From the NCBI RefSeq assembly GCF_000208865.1, contig NC_018398.1:5666710-5730709 (forward strand): a stretch of 64,000 bases of DNA, read 5' to 3'. Position numbers and translations under genes: made by a program. This stretch comes from Neospora caninum Liverpool (Eukaryota; Apicomplexa; Conoidasida; Eucoccidiorida; Sarcocystidae). The first letter of the stretch is position 1, and each line of letters opens with the position of its first letter. Shown here piece after piece: positions 1-12,200 of the stretch. A model generated the notes under the pieces. That model did no database searches. It was not told where the DNA came from and saw only the letters and a program-made list of their open reading frames with translations.

Positions 1-2069
1 CCCGCCAAGCTCTTCACGGGCCTTGTCCCTTCCACGTATGTGATAAAAGGAGAGGTTCTCAACGAAAATCAGAGCGACAAAAAGGAACACACAACCGAGG
101 CAACCGCCAGTATGCGCCGTCGCAAAAAGAAACCTACATGTCAATCTGAATACGCACCGATTTCTTCCTACTAGCGAATATGTGCTCTTTTCCCTACCAT
201 ATATATATATATATATATGTCGCGTGTCACGTATTTCCAACGAAACCTCCGTTTTTCACATTAGGCAAACGAAGAGACTACACCTCTACGTAACTTTTGA
301 CCTCCTACCATGTGTGCCTCTCGATCATCCTCCTTGTCTACCTCACTGTTGTTCTCTCACTGCATATATATATATATATATATATATTCATGTATATTTA
401 TATATGACTTTTCTTTTCCGTCCCCTCCCTTTGCCTCATTGTCGCGCTTACGCGTCACCTTTCCTCGTCTTCTCGCCGCTTGCTCTTTGTGTCCTGTGCG
501 AGGTCTCCGTCTCTGCTTCCTTTGCTGATTCGCTTCGCGTCTCGCGCTCTTTTTCACCCGTGGTGTCTTTTTCTGTGTGTGCTGATTTGCGCCCCGGTGT
601 CTCTCAGCTGGCTCTGCCGCTGGAACGACTTTTTCCTGCGGGCGCAGATTCGCGACGTGGACCGTCGACTCGCGCTGCTGGCCGCCGCGCGGCGCCGCCT
701 GCTGGATGCTGGCGACTGCTCGTCTGCAAAACTTGCGTCTTCGGAACGCGCGAGCGCGGGTGTCTGTGCGACGTCGGCCGAGGCAGAGCGCATGCACAAG
801 AAGCCGCGGTATGGGGGCGAGGCCCCGTGCATGCAGGAGACGTGCTGGAACGCCGCAACGGCAGATACTGAGACGAAGGCCGCGGAGCAGCGCGGCGGCA
901 GTCCGGCAGGAGTCTCAACAGAGGAGGACGTTGCCGGTGCGCTTTTGCTACAGCCGCGAAGCAAACGGGAAAAGGTTGTTGCGCGTTTCCTGGAAAGACT
1001 CGGAGTCGCCGGTAAGGGGAACACCTGGAGATCGTGTGACGCTTCTTGTTCAAGAGACTTGTCGAAAACGGCCCCAGCGAAAGAGCCGCACACGATGCGT
1101 TTAAATCCGGAGCGCCGAGTACATGTGTTTTGGTAGCATTTGACAGTCTCAGGTGTGAGACTGGACACTGTGATCAGAGATTTGAGTTTTCTCTTCGTCG
1201 CACACGTGCTCGGGGCAGAAGACGAATCGTCGGTAGGGACGCCGGTCGAGTTGGAGGCGACCGTCTCACACCTGTGGGGGAAGGAATCCAGGGGGCGAGA
1301 GAGGCAGGACTTCGACCAAGTGCCGAAAGACTACGCTTTGCTACCACAAGAGAGAACAAGAGTCACGTGAAATTCAGAGGCAGCTCAGAGTTTCAACATG
1401 CGCACCGAGAGGTCAACTCGTAGTACGGGTGTGAAGAAAAATCGGCGGGCCTTCTCCAAAATGTGCTGTGAAGAAGCACGCGTTCGCCTAACAGGAGAGG
1501 GAGTCCGAGAGAGAGAAACTCAGCGATCGAGGCGAGGGGATGTTCGCGATCTGCACAGCCTACAGCGTGTTGTGCGTGACATGGAGACAACCCTCGATGC
1601 CTAACGTCCCGTTCGTGGTGTTTTTTGGCGTTTTCGTTCTTCTGCCTGTGTCGTCTGTGCGTCACCCCCTCGCTAGTTCCGCCCCCCGGTATCCCTCGAT
1701 CTCGCGTCCTCTCTCTTTGTCTCTTTTGCAGATTTTCTGCTCCCCGAGGCTTCGCCCTTCCGGCAGTGCCGCTCTGGTTCGGGCGCCTCGAAGAAAAAAG
1801 CGGGCCGGAAGGCAGAAGATCGGAGCGACGAAGGCAAGAAGAAAGAAGACAAGAGCGAGGAAGACAAGGACGGGGACGGCGCGCGTGAAGAAGAGAAAGC
1901 GAAGCCTTCTGCGGTGCCGTGGGAGTCGCTCTTGACGGAGGCTGCACAAAGCAGCGACCGCGTGTGGGGAAATGTGAAGTTTCTTTCGCTCCAAGCAATC
2001 TGTCGAGCCGCCGTCGGGGACGGCGTCCAACGCGACAACGAGGAGGTTTTCTGGCGGGGCAGCGTGTAG
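1..2069 (+). CDS. 3' part of an unrecognised multi-exon gene
   Basis: Three exons read in one continuous frame: 1-35 (entering from outside the window), 608-1011 and 1732-2069, ending in TAG. Donors are GTATGT at 36 and GTAAGG at 1012; acceptors are CTCTCAG before 608 and TTTTGCAG before 1732. Phases match at both joins (two bases plus one, then one plus two) and the three exons total 777 nt. The visible 258 residues begin PAKLFTGLVPST, followed by a basic, helix-prone stretch (RDVDRRLALLAAARRRLLDA), a low-complexity section, a Lys/Glu/Asp-rich charged run (GKKKEDKSEEDKDGDG), and a better-conserved-looking tail ending VFWRGSV. I do not recognise a domain. The start lies upstream of the window. 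Exons 2 and 3 are better supported than the 35-base first fragment. The gene is convergent with the NOSIP gene on the other strand. Confidence 0.55.
199..218. repeat. (TA)n microsatellite
   Basis: Pure alternating AT inside the first visible intron of the leftmost gene. Confidence 0.9.
364..388. repeat. (TA)n microsatellite
   Basis: Second AT run in the same intron. Confidence 0.9.
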
Positions 2070-3104
2070 AGACGCTGGACGAGGGGATGCAGGGAGACCC
2101 AAGAGAGGGGAAGATAGCAGAACGCCGAAGACACAAAGGACGGGAACTCGACAGGTGAATGAAGCGTTACGGCGCGGTTTCGGCACACGGTTTTTCGCGA
2201 GGAACGAATCCACGTTGTTTCCGCCATGTCAGGCCAGCGCCACGTTGATAACTTTTCTCGAAACACAATGAAGCAGAAAACCCAACTTCCCCATCTAGAG
2301 AGAAGGGGCAAGGCAGTTTTTGAGCAAGCAGCCGTCGCTTGGGGCAGTACGTTGGAAAACCTGAAAGCTCCGGAGACTTTTTCGCGACTCTGTTGTCTTC
2401 GTTCTTTATCTTTTTCCTAGTTCCACTTTCTTTGTCTTCTTCCTGATTCTTCTTCCTCTTCGTTTCCCGGGCGCAGCGCTCGCTCGCCCTTTCGGATCGG
2501 CGCGTGACGAGCCACCGACGAGGGACGGAGCAATTCGCTGTGGCCTTACGATTCGTATGCACACGTAACTATACCCACACCTACAAGCCTGCACATCTTT
2601 ATATACATATATACATATGTATATATAGATAGATATAGATATTTAGTTGAGAGACAAGAACCTTGGTATGTATGCCCGACACTGAGTGCTGCGTCGCTGT
2701 ATGCGAGGTCTTGTGTGAGAGGTTGTCTGATGAGCAAAACAGAGTACCAATCGGTGTTTATATATATATATATATACAGATATACGTACATATTTGTATG
2801 TATGAGTATAGACATGTTGATGAAGTTAGTTGGGGGGTTGGTTGCAGTGATTATAAGGCGGGTTGTCAAGGTCACAGCAGTATGAGATCGGGGGAGAGAA
2901 AGCAACGATGAGACAACGGAGACAAGTGTGTTTGAAAAAAGATAAAACATGTTTTCAAGAGAGAATCTAGGAACATATTCGAGACGAACACCGGAGGCAC
3001 GAAGGCAGCCAAAAAATAACACGTTTTTCGAGAAGGGAACCGAAGCGAGACAGGAAGGCAGATTGAAAAAGAAAGGCGAGAAAAGAACGCGACCGACAGC
3101 CGGT
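2070..3104. other. convergent intergenic region
   Basis: This 1.0 kb separates the stop codons of two convergent genes, so it should hold both 3' UTRs. A (TA)n run lies at 2758-2776. I see no reading frame with coding character and no RNA gene. Confidence 0.6.
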
Positions 3105-3244
3105 CTACTGGATGCACGCTCTTCGCACAATGCCCTCCACATTGTTGTGGGAGCTGTAACCTGAAACAAGAACCAAAACGTAGAAACGCATGCATGCACC
3201 TGTTATGCATGTGCGTACATGCCCCGTCTCTCCATTTGTGTCTG

Positions 3245-3278
<34 letters not shown>

Positions 3279-5718
3279 AAGGGCGGCTGATGCTGAAGCA
3301 AAGAACACCACCACAGAAACCGAAAGATAGAACAGTATACACATGCGCCAAAGCGAGGTGTACCTGCTGAGGTTTGCATGTCCGTAGGAATCTCCTGGTA
3401 CATAGATAATTACTATTTTACCTATCCACATAGGCAGATGAACGGGAGAGCCGAGATGTGGCGTCTGCGCGTACCTGTTCCACCGGGGACGAGCGGAATG
3501 ATGTCCTGTTTCGTGATGATTTTGTCACCGTAGAAGCCTCCCTTTTTGTTCAGGACGTACTTTTCGATGCATTCCTGAGAATGAACCGGAAAGATGAGAG
3601 GGAGGGGTCAGGAGGAAACAAATCAGAAACAAGTCCAACATTTTCCTGCTGAGTAGCAAGAGAAAAAAGAGGAACAGAGGACTTTATCGAAATTCCGACA
3701 TGCTTTGCTTCCCTCCTTCCCTCGATCTATCACACCGAGCCGTCCCTCTGCTTGTGTGTCGCTCTCTGCAGATACGTAACTCTCGCTGTGGATATCCTAT
3801 CTCTTTCTGTCTCCTGGGATATCCATATCTGTATGCCTTTCTCGCGTTCGAACTCGCACTCTTTCGCACAGTACGCCTGGTGGCCGGAAGGCGTTTTGAG
3901 CGTCACGCGTCGTTTTTTTCGCGGCGGTCGCTCCACAATTCGAGTTCTTTTCCTTTCCAAGGTGCGTCTTGACTGCCTGCGTTCAAGCCGGGGTTTGCGT
4001 AACTCTGACACAGCGGCGAGAGAGCGTTTTTCCGATTTGGAAAAGGCCGCTATACGCTGCTCACCATGAGGATGACATCTCCCGTGGGAATGACGGCAGC
4101 CGCCTTCTGGTTTGTGATTGCTCGTTTCGAGATCTTACATGACCATCTGCGTGAGAAACGAGCGAAGATACGGTGGCGAGGAAAAAAGAGGAAGGAAAGA
4201 AGGGTAGAAGAGGGAAAAAGCCAGAGCGGAGGGTGAAAGAAAACCGAGAAAAAGACAAAGGGCTACAGGACAAGCCGGCGAACTGTGAGAGGAAGGAGAA
4301 AACGGAGGAGGCCCGAACACACAATTTGAAGAAGACGAAAAAAAGCGGGTTACACGAAAGAAAAAAGAGTGAACAAGAAAGGTGAAGGACGAGAAGCACT
4401 GCAGGCGAAGCAGGAATTGTTGAACAGGAGAACAAAGGAAAGGGCTCGAAACTCCTGGAAGCAGACTACGCCAGCATAAAGAAGGCGACGCGAACGTGAG
4501 AAATCGAAGAACGGAGAAAAAAAGACGAGAATGAGAGACTGCGGAAACCACGCCCCAAGAAAAGTCTCCACACCCAGGCGGATCACAGGAAAACCCGACA
4601 CTAGACGCGGGCAACGGCCGAGGGCAAAAAGTGGAAAGAAAAGGTAGAGTGAAGACTAACATAGGAAGAGGAAAAAGAGCGAGAAGAAAAGATCGAACGG
4701 AGCAAGAAGAAGAGAGAGACCAAGAGCGAGACGAAGAGAGAGAAGAAGGGAAATCACAGGAAGGAGAACAAGAGGGAGAAAGCGAAAGTGCAAGAGGAGG
4801 AAGGCCTTTTGTCTTACCTGTTGAACTCTGTATCTTTTTCATCGAGCAACTCGGGTTTCAAGTACACGAGCTGCTTCAGCTTCAGCGGCTTCCTCGTGAT
4901 CGGGCACTCGAGTGAGCTGAAAAAAATCGACAGGAGCCTGGTCTCACGATCGGTCCAGCGCCGAGAAGAAAGACTTCTCGAAAGGTAGAAATCGACGCAG
5001 ACGTCAGGCAAACACAGGAGGAAGGAAAACGCGCCGGACGAAGGACAGCGTACACAGCACCGACAGGAGAGACAGAAAAAAAGGTAGAGGAGGAAACGAC
5101 GGAACGCGAGAGGTCCAAGACCTTGGAGGAAAGAACGGAAAGGCGCGAAAGGAATTAAACGGACACAACGGGTCATACGGAAAGAAAACAACGGAGGCGA
5201 GAAGCAACGAGTGGAGAAGCCGCAGAAACGAAGGAGCCGAGGACAGATGGACGAAGCAACGGATCCGCTTGTCCGAGGCACCCGCTCACCGCTTAGGAGG
5301 TTTCACCTCGCCAGCAGGAGCCGACGGGGTGTTTTCCACAACCTGAGACAAAGAGCAAACCACAGAAGGACAGACGCGACGACAGGGAAAGAAATCATGA
5401 GGACGCTTGAGAGGAAGAACAAGGGTGAGACAGCGGCCAGAAAGATCATCAGGCAGCACCACGCATAGAGGACAAAGGACGGATGATAACGCGAAGAAAG
5501 GACGAGCGAGGAGGCAAGCAGTGCACGCAAGGAGGAGGATGAAAACGAACAAACAACCCTCCTGTCTCTTCACTCTCGGAGATGCACATGTCTTCGGCAG
5601 CATTCATATACATATGTATACAAATAAATTGATGTACATGCATCTGCAAGCGGAGAAGAGCGCCAAAGACACACACGCAGTATTAGTTGACACAAAAAAC
5701 ATCTACACACAGAGGTAA

Positions 5719-5753
<35 letters not shown>

Positions 5754-6363
5754 TGCTTGTCCATAATTACACGCGCGCATATGACAAACGCTATAGATCT
5801 ATTGATTGCGTTGTGATCATGAATCGCTGAAGTTGCTTTCCCATATGCGGAATGGAAGTTGGGACAACTCTAGGAGCACGGGTACTCGTCACATCTCTGC
5901 ATGCATAACGCACCATATGACTCCACTTGCATGTGTCATGTAAACATTTGAAGACACAGAAAAAACCATGAAAATGGGTTCATTTGGAAACTCTCGTCTC
6001 GCTCGTCTCTTACCCAAAAGCTCTTGGCGCGCGCTGTGGCCTTGCCGCCTGCGCCGATGAGAAGATGCTGATTTTTCTGAAAGAGCAACAAACGAGAGAA
6101 AAGAAATCGCATTCACACAACTTCATCGTCGTGCCCTTCTCTCCATACACCACAACAGCATAAAAATTGATTTGGGAGGTGCCCAAAGATTGCCTCGAGA
6201 GGAGACAGATGTGACGAAGTATCTACAAATGCATATATATATATATATATATACAATCCGGTAGAAAGCAACGCACCGACACAGATATCTCCACCCACGC
6301 CCTCATTGCTGCGTCTGTGTTCACGAACACAACCTTTCACAGATTCCTACATACATACATACA

Positions 6364-6397
<34 letters not shown>

Positions 6398-6400
6398 CAA

Positions 6401-6432
<32 letters not shown>

Positions 6433-7420
6433 CGGCGAATGCACTGAGGCGAATACGTGTGCGGTAGACAGACACACTGGAGGTGGGCATGAGCGATCAG
6501 CTGACGGAAAACGGGGAACTTCCTGCACAGCAGCGGCGAGCACACGATGGGATTCGGAGAAGTTTCCGTATTGATATTCCAGCTCTGGCCTTACCTTTGG
6601 GGCTGCCTGGAGCTCAGCAACCGTCGGTTTCCGCTGGTTTGCGTAGTAGGACGCGATTTTGCTTTCTTCCTCAAGGAATTTGTTTTTCTCTGCGCTCTCT
6701 TCCTCTAACTTCTTCGCCGCTTCGGCCTGAGGAGGAAACGCGGAGGAAAGGGAGGTACAGAAGCGCGCGGGCGGAAATGGCCGAAACAGAGGAAACGCGA
6801 GAAATTAAAACACACTGCAAAGCTCCAAGCCCAAGACAGCAGGTTTTTTCACAGGGAAAAACGCCATCTGCCCAGACGCGAGCGACGCGCAAGAAGCCGG
6901 TAGACGACTAAAATAGGGCTAATTCAAAAACGAGGGAGTGCGAATGAGAGACACAGAGAGAAAGAGAGAAAGAGAGGAAGAGAGGGAGACTGTGTGCTTG
7001 CGAGTCCAACTTGCTCTTGCCTGGGCAGACCCTCGAGACGCCTCACTGGCCCTGAACACGGGACGTTTACGGGGGCTGAAGGAATTTGAGGGCGGCTCAC
7101 GTTCCTACCTCTTTCTTTGCGTTTTCCTGTGCCTCCCACTCCTTAAGCTCTCTCGACATTTTCTTCTTCTGATCCTCGAAGTTCAGAAACAAACACTGCT
7201 TGCAGTAGACCAAGCCCTGGGGTGTACAGACAGGCGACAGCGCCGTCCGATTGCACAACCAACACGCCTCGAAGCGACGCAGGGCGTTCGTGTCCAAACG
7301 CTCGCGCTGGGTTCCCACATCTGCGGTAGAAGAGTTTTCAACAAACTGACAAGATCGTCCGAATTGTCCAAGCGGGAATGGCCAAGAGGAGAAGGAAGAA
7401 AACAACCTTGGGCTCTCTGA

Positions 7421-7452
<32 letters not shown>

Positions 7453-8276
7453 TTGAGGGGTACGCGCGAGGATGGCACTGAACGAGGGGGGGTACGAGGA
7501 GAAGAGAAGGAAGGAAAGGCTAAAATTGATGAGTCATTAAAAGGAACGTCTTGGCACTCTGAAAAAGTCGAACTCAAACGAAAGAGAACCGACGATTGGA
7601 AAAGATTCCGAGGCTTTCCAGGTTCACCAGAGGCTTATATGGGCGCAGAAGATGACCGCGACACAGTCGCGTCCAGAAGATTAGGGAGAACGAGGGAAAA
7701 TATGAAGGCGAGAATCCGAAACCGGGCGAGAAGAGCAAGTGGAAAGGGAGAAGTGAGAAGGGGTAACTGAAGAGGGAAGGACAGAAAGGGGAAGGCCGGA
7801 AGGGGGGAGGGCCGGAAAAGAGCGCAGAAGGCCATGCATGCGGCAGGCGAGCCGAGGTCGACGAAATGTGCACAGAGGAGGCGAGGACGAGGCTTAGAGT
7901 AGTAGAGAGAAAGAATGGCAGCAGAAAAAGGGAGAAGAACGAGAAGGCGAGAAGGAGAGAGGGAGAACAAGAGGCAAGGAAGGCAAGAAGGGCAGTCGAG
8001 GAACGACAAAGACGGAAGCAAAGCGGGTCTTGTAGAACGGAGAATGAGAGAGAAAAGGGAGGGAGAAAAAGATGACGAGCGGGAGGCTTCAGCCACGAAT
8101 CGCATCGGTTGCAGACACCGTGCGTTTCGGCGCTAACCGGCAAGGGAAGAAGAGAAAAAGGCGAAAATGCTAAAAAGAAAAGAGTTCTCCGCTGGAAACC
8201 TACCTTTTATTTTTTGCCTCTCATGGTAAGAGTAGAAGGCCGCACTGGTGGCGTTCTTGCTGTGGCGAGTTGGCAT
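3105..8276 (-). CDS. NOSIP: NOSIP-family protein, split U-box/RING (9 exons)
   Basis: Exons on the - strand: 8204-8276, 7109-7320, 6595-6726, 6014-6076, 5290-5342, 4818-4916, 4065-4146, 3475-3574, 3105-3160. All junctions are GT/AG with matching phase; the total is 870 nt, 289 aa, close to human NOSIP (301 aa). The start is fixed by the family N-terminus MPTRHSKN...YHERQK, followed by DVGTQRERLD. Residues about 39-62 form the first half-finger with CWLC and CKQC pairs (more RING-like than the human U-box). A coiled-coil Lys/Glu helix follows (about 70-120), then KSFW and CPITRKPLKLKQL, the second half-finger CKISKRAITNQKAAAVIPTG with LMECIEKYV, and the family C-terminus PLVPGGTGYSSHNN. Homologues are nuclear E3-type proteins found with spliceosomal complexes; ligase activity here is inferred. 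It is head-to-head with the START-domain gene. Confidence 0.93.
3248..3275. repeat. (TA)n microsatellite
   Basis: In the last intron of the NOSIP gene. Confidence 0.9.
5723..5750. repeat. (TA)n microsatellite
   Basis: In a NOSIP intron. Confidence 0.9.
6347..6434. repeat. compound (ACAT)n-(TA)n microsatellite
   Basis: About eleven ACAT units followed by a TA run, in a NOSIP intron. Confidence 0.9.
7420..7451. repeat. (TA)n microsatellite
   Basis: In a NOSIP intron. Confidence 0.9.
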
Positions 8277-9217
8277 GCTTCAAAAAAGCGGAAAAGTTTC
8301 AAGGGCAACCGAAAAAACAAGAGACCGAATCGGGAAATCGCATAGAAGAGAGCGCGAAGGACAGAAGAAGCCGCGGGGGAAATAGTCGCTGACGGGAGAA
8401 AAGACAGGAAAGTAAGTCCAGAGAAGAAGCCAGGAAGAGCTACTCGAGGGGAGAGGTGTCCAGGGAGAAGCGAGACAGACCGGGACCGAAGGAAAAGAAG
8501 GAAGACAAGAAGGGCGGGAAAAGAAGTGAGAATCAACGAAAAAAGGGGGAAGGGGAGAGCGCAAACGAGTGGTAAGGAGATTAGAAGAAATGGAGAGAGA
8601 CGGGCGAACGCCCTGTGGCGAAGACACAGTCTCGCGAACGAGAACAGAGCGAAAGAAGCACGAGAAGAAGACTGAAGGAAACAGACGCTTTCTCCCTGCT
8701 TTCTCAAGGGTTTCCGGCCTTGTTGACCTGGAATGGCAGCGCGCAGAATGACGATCACCTTTTAGAAAAGAGGAGAAAGAACTGAGAGAAAGAAGCACGG
8801 AAAGTGAGTGTCAGCTGAGAGCATGCGGCGACTCAAAAATAAGGAAAAGGCGGGGCATGCAAGAACCCAGGAGCCAACGCGACGCCGACCGACAAGGTCA
8901 CCCCCGTGGACGAGAGAGGCAAAAACCACACCTGAGACCGTTCAAAACTCCGAAGCATCTTCTTCTCCTCCGAACCCTGAGGGAAATCCGGTTTGAAAAG
9001 GGCGAGCTAGGGAGAAAGAGGGACAGGGCCGTGTTTGGTTTCTTTCCTCTCCTTCCCGCGTGCCTGCCGGGCTTTTGACTCGGCGTGTGTCCAGCCTTGT
9101 AGCTAGTCTTCATCGCGTCTTTGTCTTCATCCTTTCCTTCCTTCCTTCCAGTCTTGTCAGCCTTCTTTAATCCTTCTTTCTCCATCGGTATCCTTGTCCT
9201 CTTTCCCGTCCTTCCTC
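8277..9217. promoter_or_regulatory. probable divergent promoter region
   Basis: A 941-bp region lies between the ATG of the NOSIP gene (- strand) and the ATG of the START-domain gene (+ strand), so it must contain both 5' UTRs and promoters. It is purine-rich on the + strand up to about 9000 and turns pyrimidine-rich close to 9218. No TATA box is evident, and I saw no coding exon. Confidence 0.5.
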
Positions 9218-12200
9218 ATGGGCTTCTTCTCCATCTTTGCTCCTGCCGATCGAAAGGCGGGGCTGCTGTCTCCTTCCTCCTCTCCTTCCTCATCCTCTTC
9301 TTCCTCCTCACCCTTTTCTTCCTCTTCTTCCTCCTCATCCGTTTCTGTCTTTTCTTCTTCCTCCTCCTCCTCTTCTACCTCCTCATCCTCCTCTTCCTCC
9401 TCATCCGCCTCTTCCTCTCCGTCTTCTTCGTCCGCTTCGGGCGTTTCTTCCCTTCAAGACTGTGCGTGTTTTTCTCGTTTCCTCCATGACAAGCGCGTGA
9501 TTCAAGAGCAGGTTTTCCTCGAACGTCACATCGACGCGTACCACCTCGTCGCCTGTCTGTTGGAGCATTATCCTCCCCACTTGATTCAGAACGACGCCGA
9601 CCTCGTCGAAATTCTCTACCGCTTCTCCCTCACCGACACCGCCTACAAACTCCTCGAGCAAAAGGCCTGCGCCGAAAACCTGAGAGAAAAACCCAAACAC
9701 TTTTCTAACCTCGTCCAAAAACTCTCCTTTTGCCCCTCGTCTTTTTCGTCAGTCTCCTCGTCCTCTCTCCTGTCCTTCTCTTCTGCCGACTCTCGCGTCC
9801 TCCGTGGCGGAGAGGAGAGTCCCCAGGCGCAGCCAGGTCGACGCGAAGGAGAGAAGGAAGAGAATGGAGACACAAAAACAGGCCACCGCCTCTACTGTGG
9901 GGAGACGCACGGCTCACCCTCGCTCCCGTGTCGATCGGCAGACTGCGGCTTGCGGCAGTTCTGCGAACGAGGCCAAGCCGGAGAATGCAGTTGCATGCAA
10001 CTGGTCAGCGGACGGTCGGTGCCGCGAGGCCAGGAGACACAGAGCGAAGAAGGGGAGGCATCCTCCCGCCTACCAGGCGCCAAAAAGGCCCAGACTGCCG
10101 CAGAAGACCAGAGAGAAAACGAGGGAGGAGACCAGCGGGACGAGGAGAGAAAGCAGAGCGCTGGAACGGGGAAGGAAGAGGACGAGGCGCTTCGTGTAGA
10201 TCGGTTCCGTGTGCTGCCGGGTTCCCTTCTCGAGACGGTGCTGAAGCAGCCGCTCCATCCTCTCGTCACTGGCCGTCGGCCGAATGCGTGGTGAGGCGCG
10301 CGCCTGAGGAACGGCAGAAAGCGCAGAGCGAGGCGAGGTTGGCAAAAAAGGATAGCGAAACGCGACGCGAGCAGTGCACACGCGCGGGGCTGAAGCAGCC
10401 CAAGACCGGTCGGGGGTTGCCAGAAGGCGCGAAATCGGCGAAAGGCAGGGCGGGGCGAAGATCGCCGCCTTCTCCCCTTCCTGCTGTCTCGGGTTGCTGT
10501 GGTACTCACATCAGGTCTAGCCCCCCTTTCCGCCACTGCGTGTCTCCGTTCTATTCGTCGCCGTCGCCTCCAGTCTCCGCGTTCGCGGTGCACTTAACGA
10601 CCCGCGCTTTTCTCCCTTTCAGGCACAGCGCGGTGGCTGCGGACGACATGCGGGTGTACGTGCGGAACTACGAAGACAATCGTGAGCTGCTCACTTTCCG
10701 CATCGAGGGCGACGTCGAGGCTCCGCTCGAGGCGATTCTCTCTGTGCTGAACGAAGTCGATCTTTTCAAGAACTGGGTGCCGTACTTTTCGCGGCCGTTC
10801 AAGTAAGTGCCGAGGGCGAGGCGCACCCACGAGACTTGGCACGGAAGAGACTCAGGCAGTCTCGTTCCTGATGCTAATTCGCACAGAATCCAGGGCGATT
10901 CATGTTGGCGGTGTCCCGCGACGTTCGCCGCGCGCGTTGTGTCCCTCTTAGAGGTTCGGTCCTTTCCCCTCCTGCTGGGGCTGGAACACGATTCCGAGAG
11001 GCCTCCCGGGCCGAGCTGACTCTACGAAAAGGACAGCAATTGAACAAAACGGGAGAAAAGGGAGACACGAGGGGTGTTTCTTGTCCGGGTCTTGTGAACG
11101 CTGGCATTTCCTCGATTTTGAAATCTCTCTGTGAGATCTCGGACGTGACAAAAACGGGAAACGGTCTGTCTTCGCAGGCTCGGACTCCGCGAGGTCGTCT
11201 CCACCTCATTGGGGCGCGTCGACCAGATCGTGCAGTTCCACGTCGACTTCCCCTGGCCCCTGTCTAACAGGTGCGTTGCTTCCTCGTGTGTCGCTTGCGC
11301 TGCGCTCTTTCTCCCCAGAGCTGTCTCTCTCTGCCTCAGAGTCTCTCTCGTTGTCGCAGTCCACCTCTTCCTCTATTCATTTATTTCTGTTCATCCCTAT
11401 CTAGCTCCTCAGCGGGTGTGCGCGCGCTCCGTTCTCGTCTTGCTTGTACGGTGCTCCTCCCTTTTTCGGGTTTCGCAGTTTTCGTCTCCTGGTTTGTGAG
11501 TGTAACTTGAGATATCCCCTGTGGGATACTCAGTTTTCTCTCGTGCATTGGAATGCATGCATACAGAGACCCAAGGGGGGATCGACAGCTCCGAGACACA
11601 GGCCTCTCGTGCACGCGTTTGTCTATCTTGTTCGTTCCTGTTTTCGCGCCGTTCGCATCCGTTTTTTTCACTTCAGAGATGCTCTCTTCGAAGTCTGGGC
11701 AGTCGATGATTTCGAGCGAAATTCCCAAATCGCGGTGAAGATGACGACTCTCGACCACGAATCCCCAAGTCCCCGACATCGGGTTGTAAGTGTTGCTGGG
11801 AGCTGGGACGCGAAACCGAAACAACAGCACGTCCGCCTTTTTTTGTTATTCTACTGTTTTCGTTTGCTCTCCTGGACCTATCGCTTTGGTTCTCTAGGCG
11901 TCTCTTGCATCCTCTTCTTCCAATGCCCTCTCTTTCCCTTGGCTCTTTTTTTTGCATCTCATCGTCTATCCCCCTTTGCTCTCGTTTGCTCTCGAGTGTC
12001 TCCCCGTCTTCACTTCTCCTCGCCTCATCCCTCTCAGGGCTCTCTTCATCCTTCTTCTTCGCGCTGCGTCTCTCTGTCGGAGTCTGTTGTCTTCCGCCCC
12101 GTCTCGATTTCTTTCATCCCCCGAGCTGTCTCGCTGCTGCGCTTGCGTTCTCCAGATGGAGCAGCAGAAGTTGGGCGCCCTGATGCACCTAAAAAAACGA

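Noticed and set aside
4134..4138. Acceptor at GTAAG|ATC in the NOSIP gene
   Set aside because: It breaks the phase with the previous exon; the GCAG acceptor 12 bases upstream (exon start 4146) keeps it and restores WSCKISKRA, matching the family.
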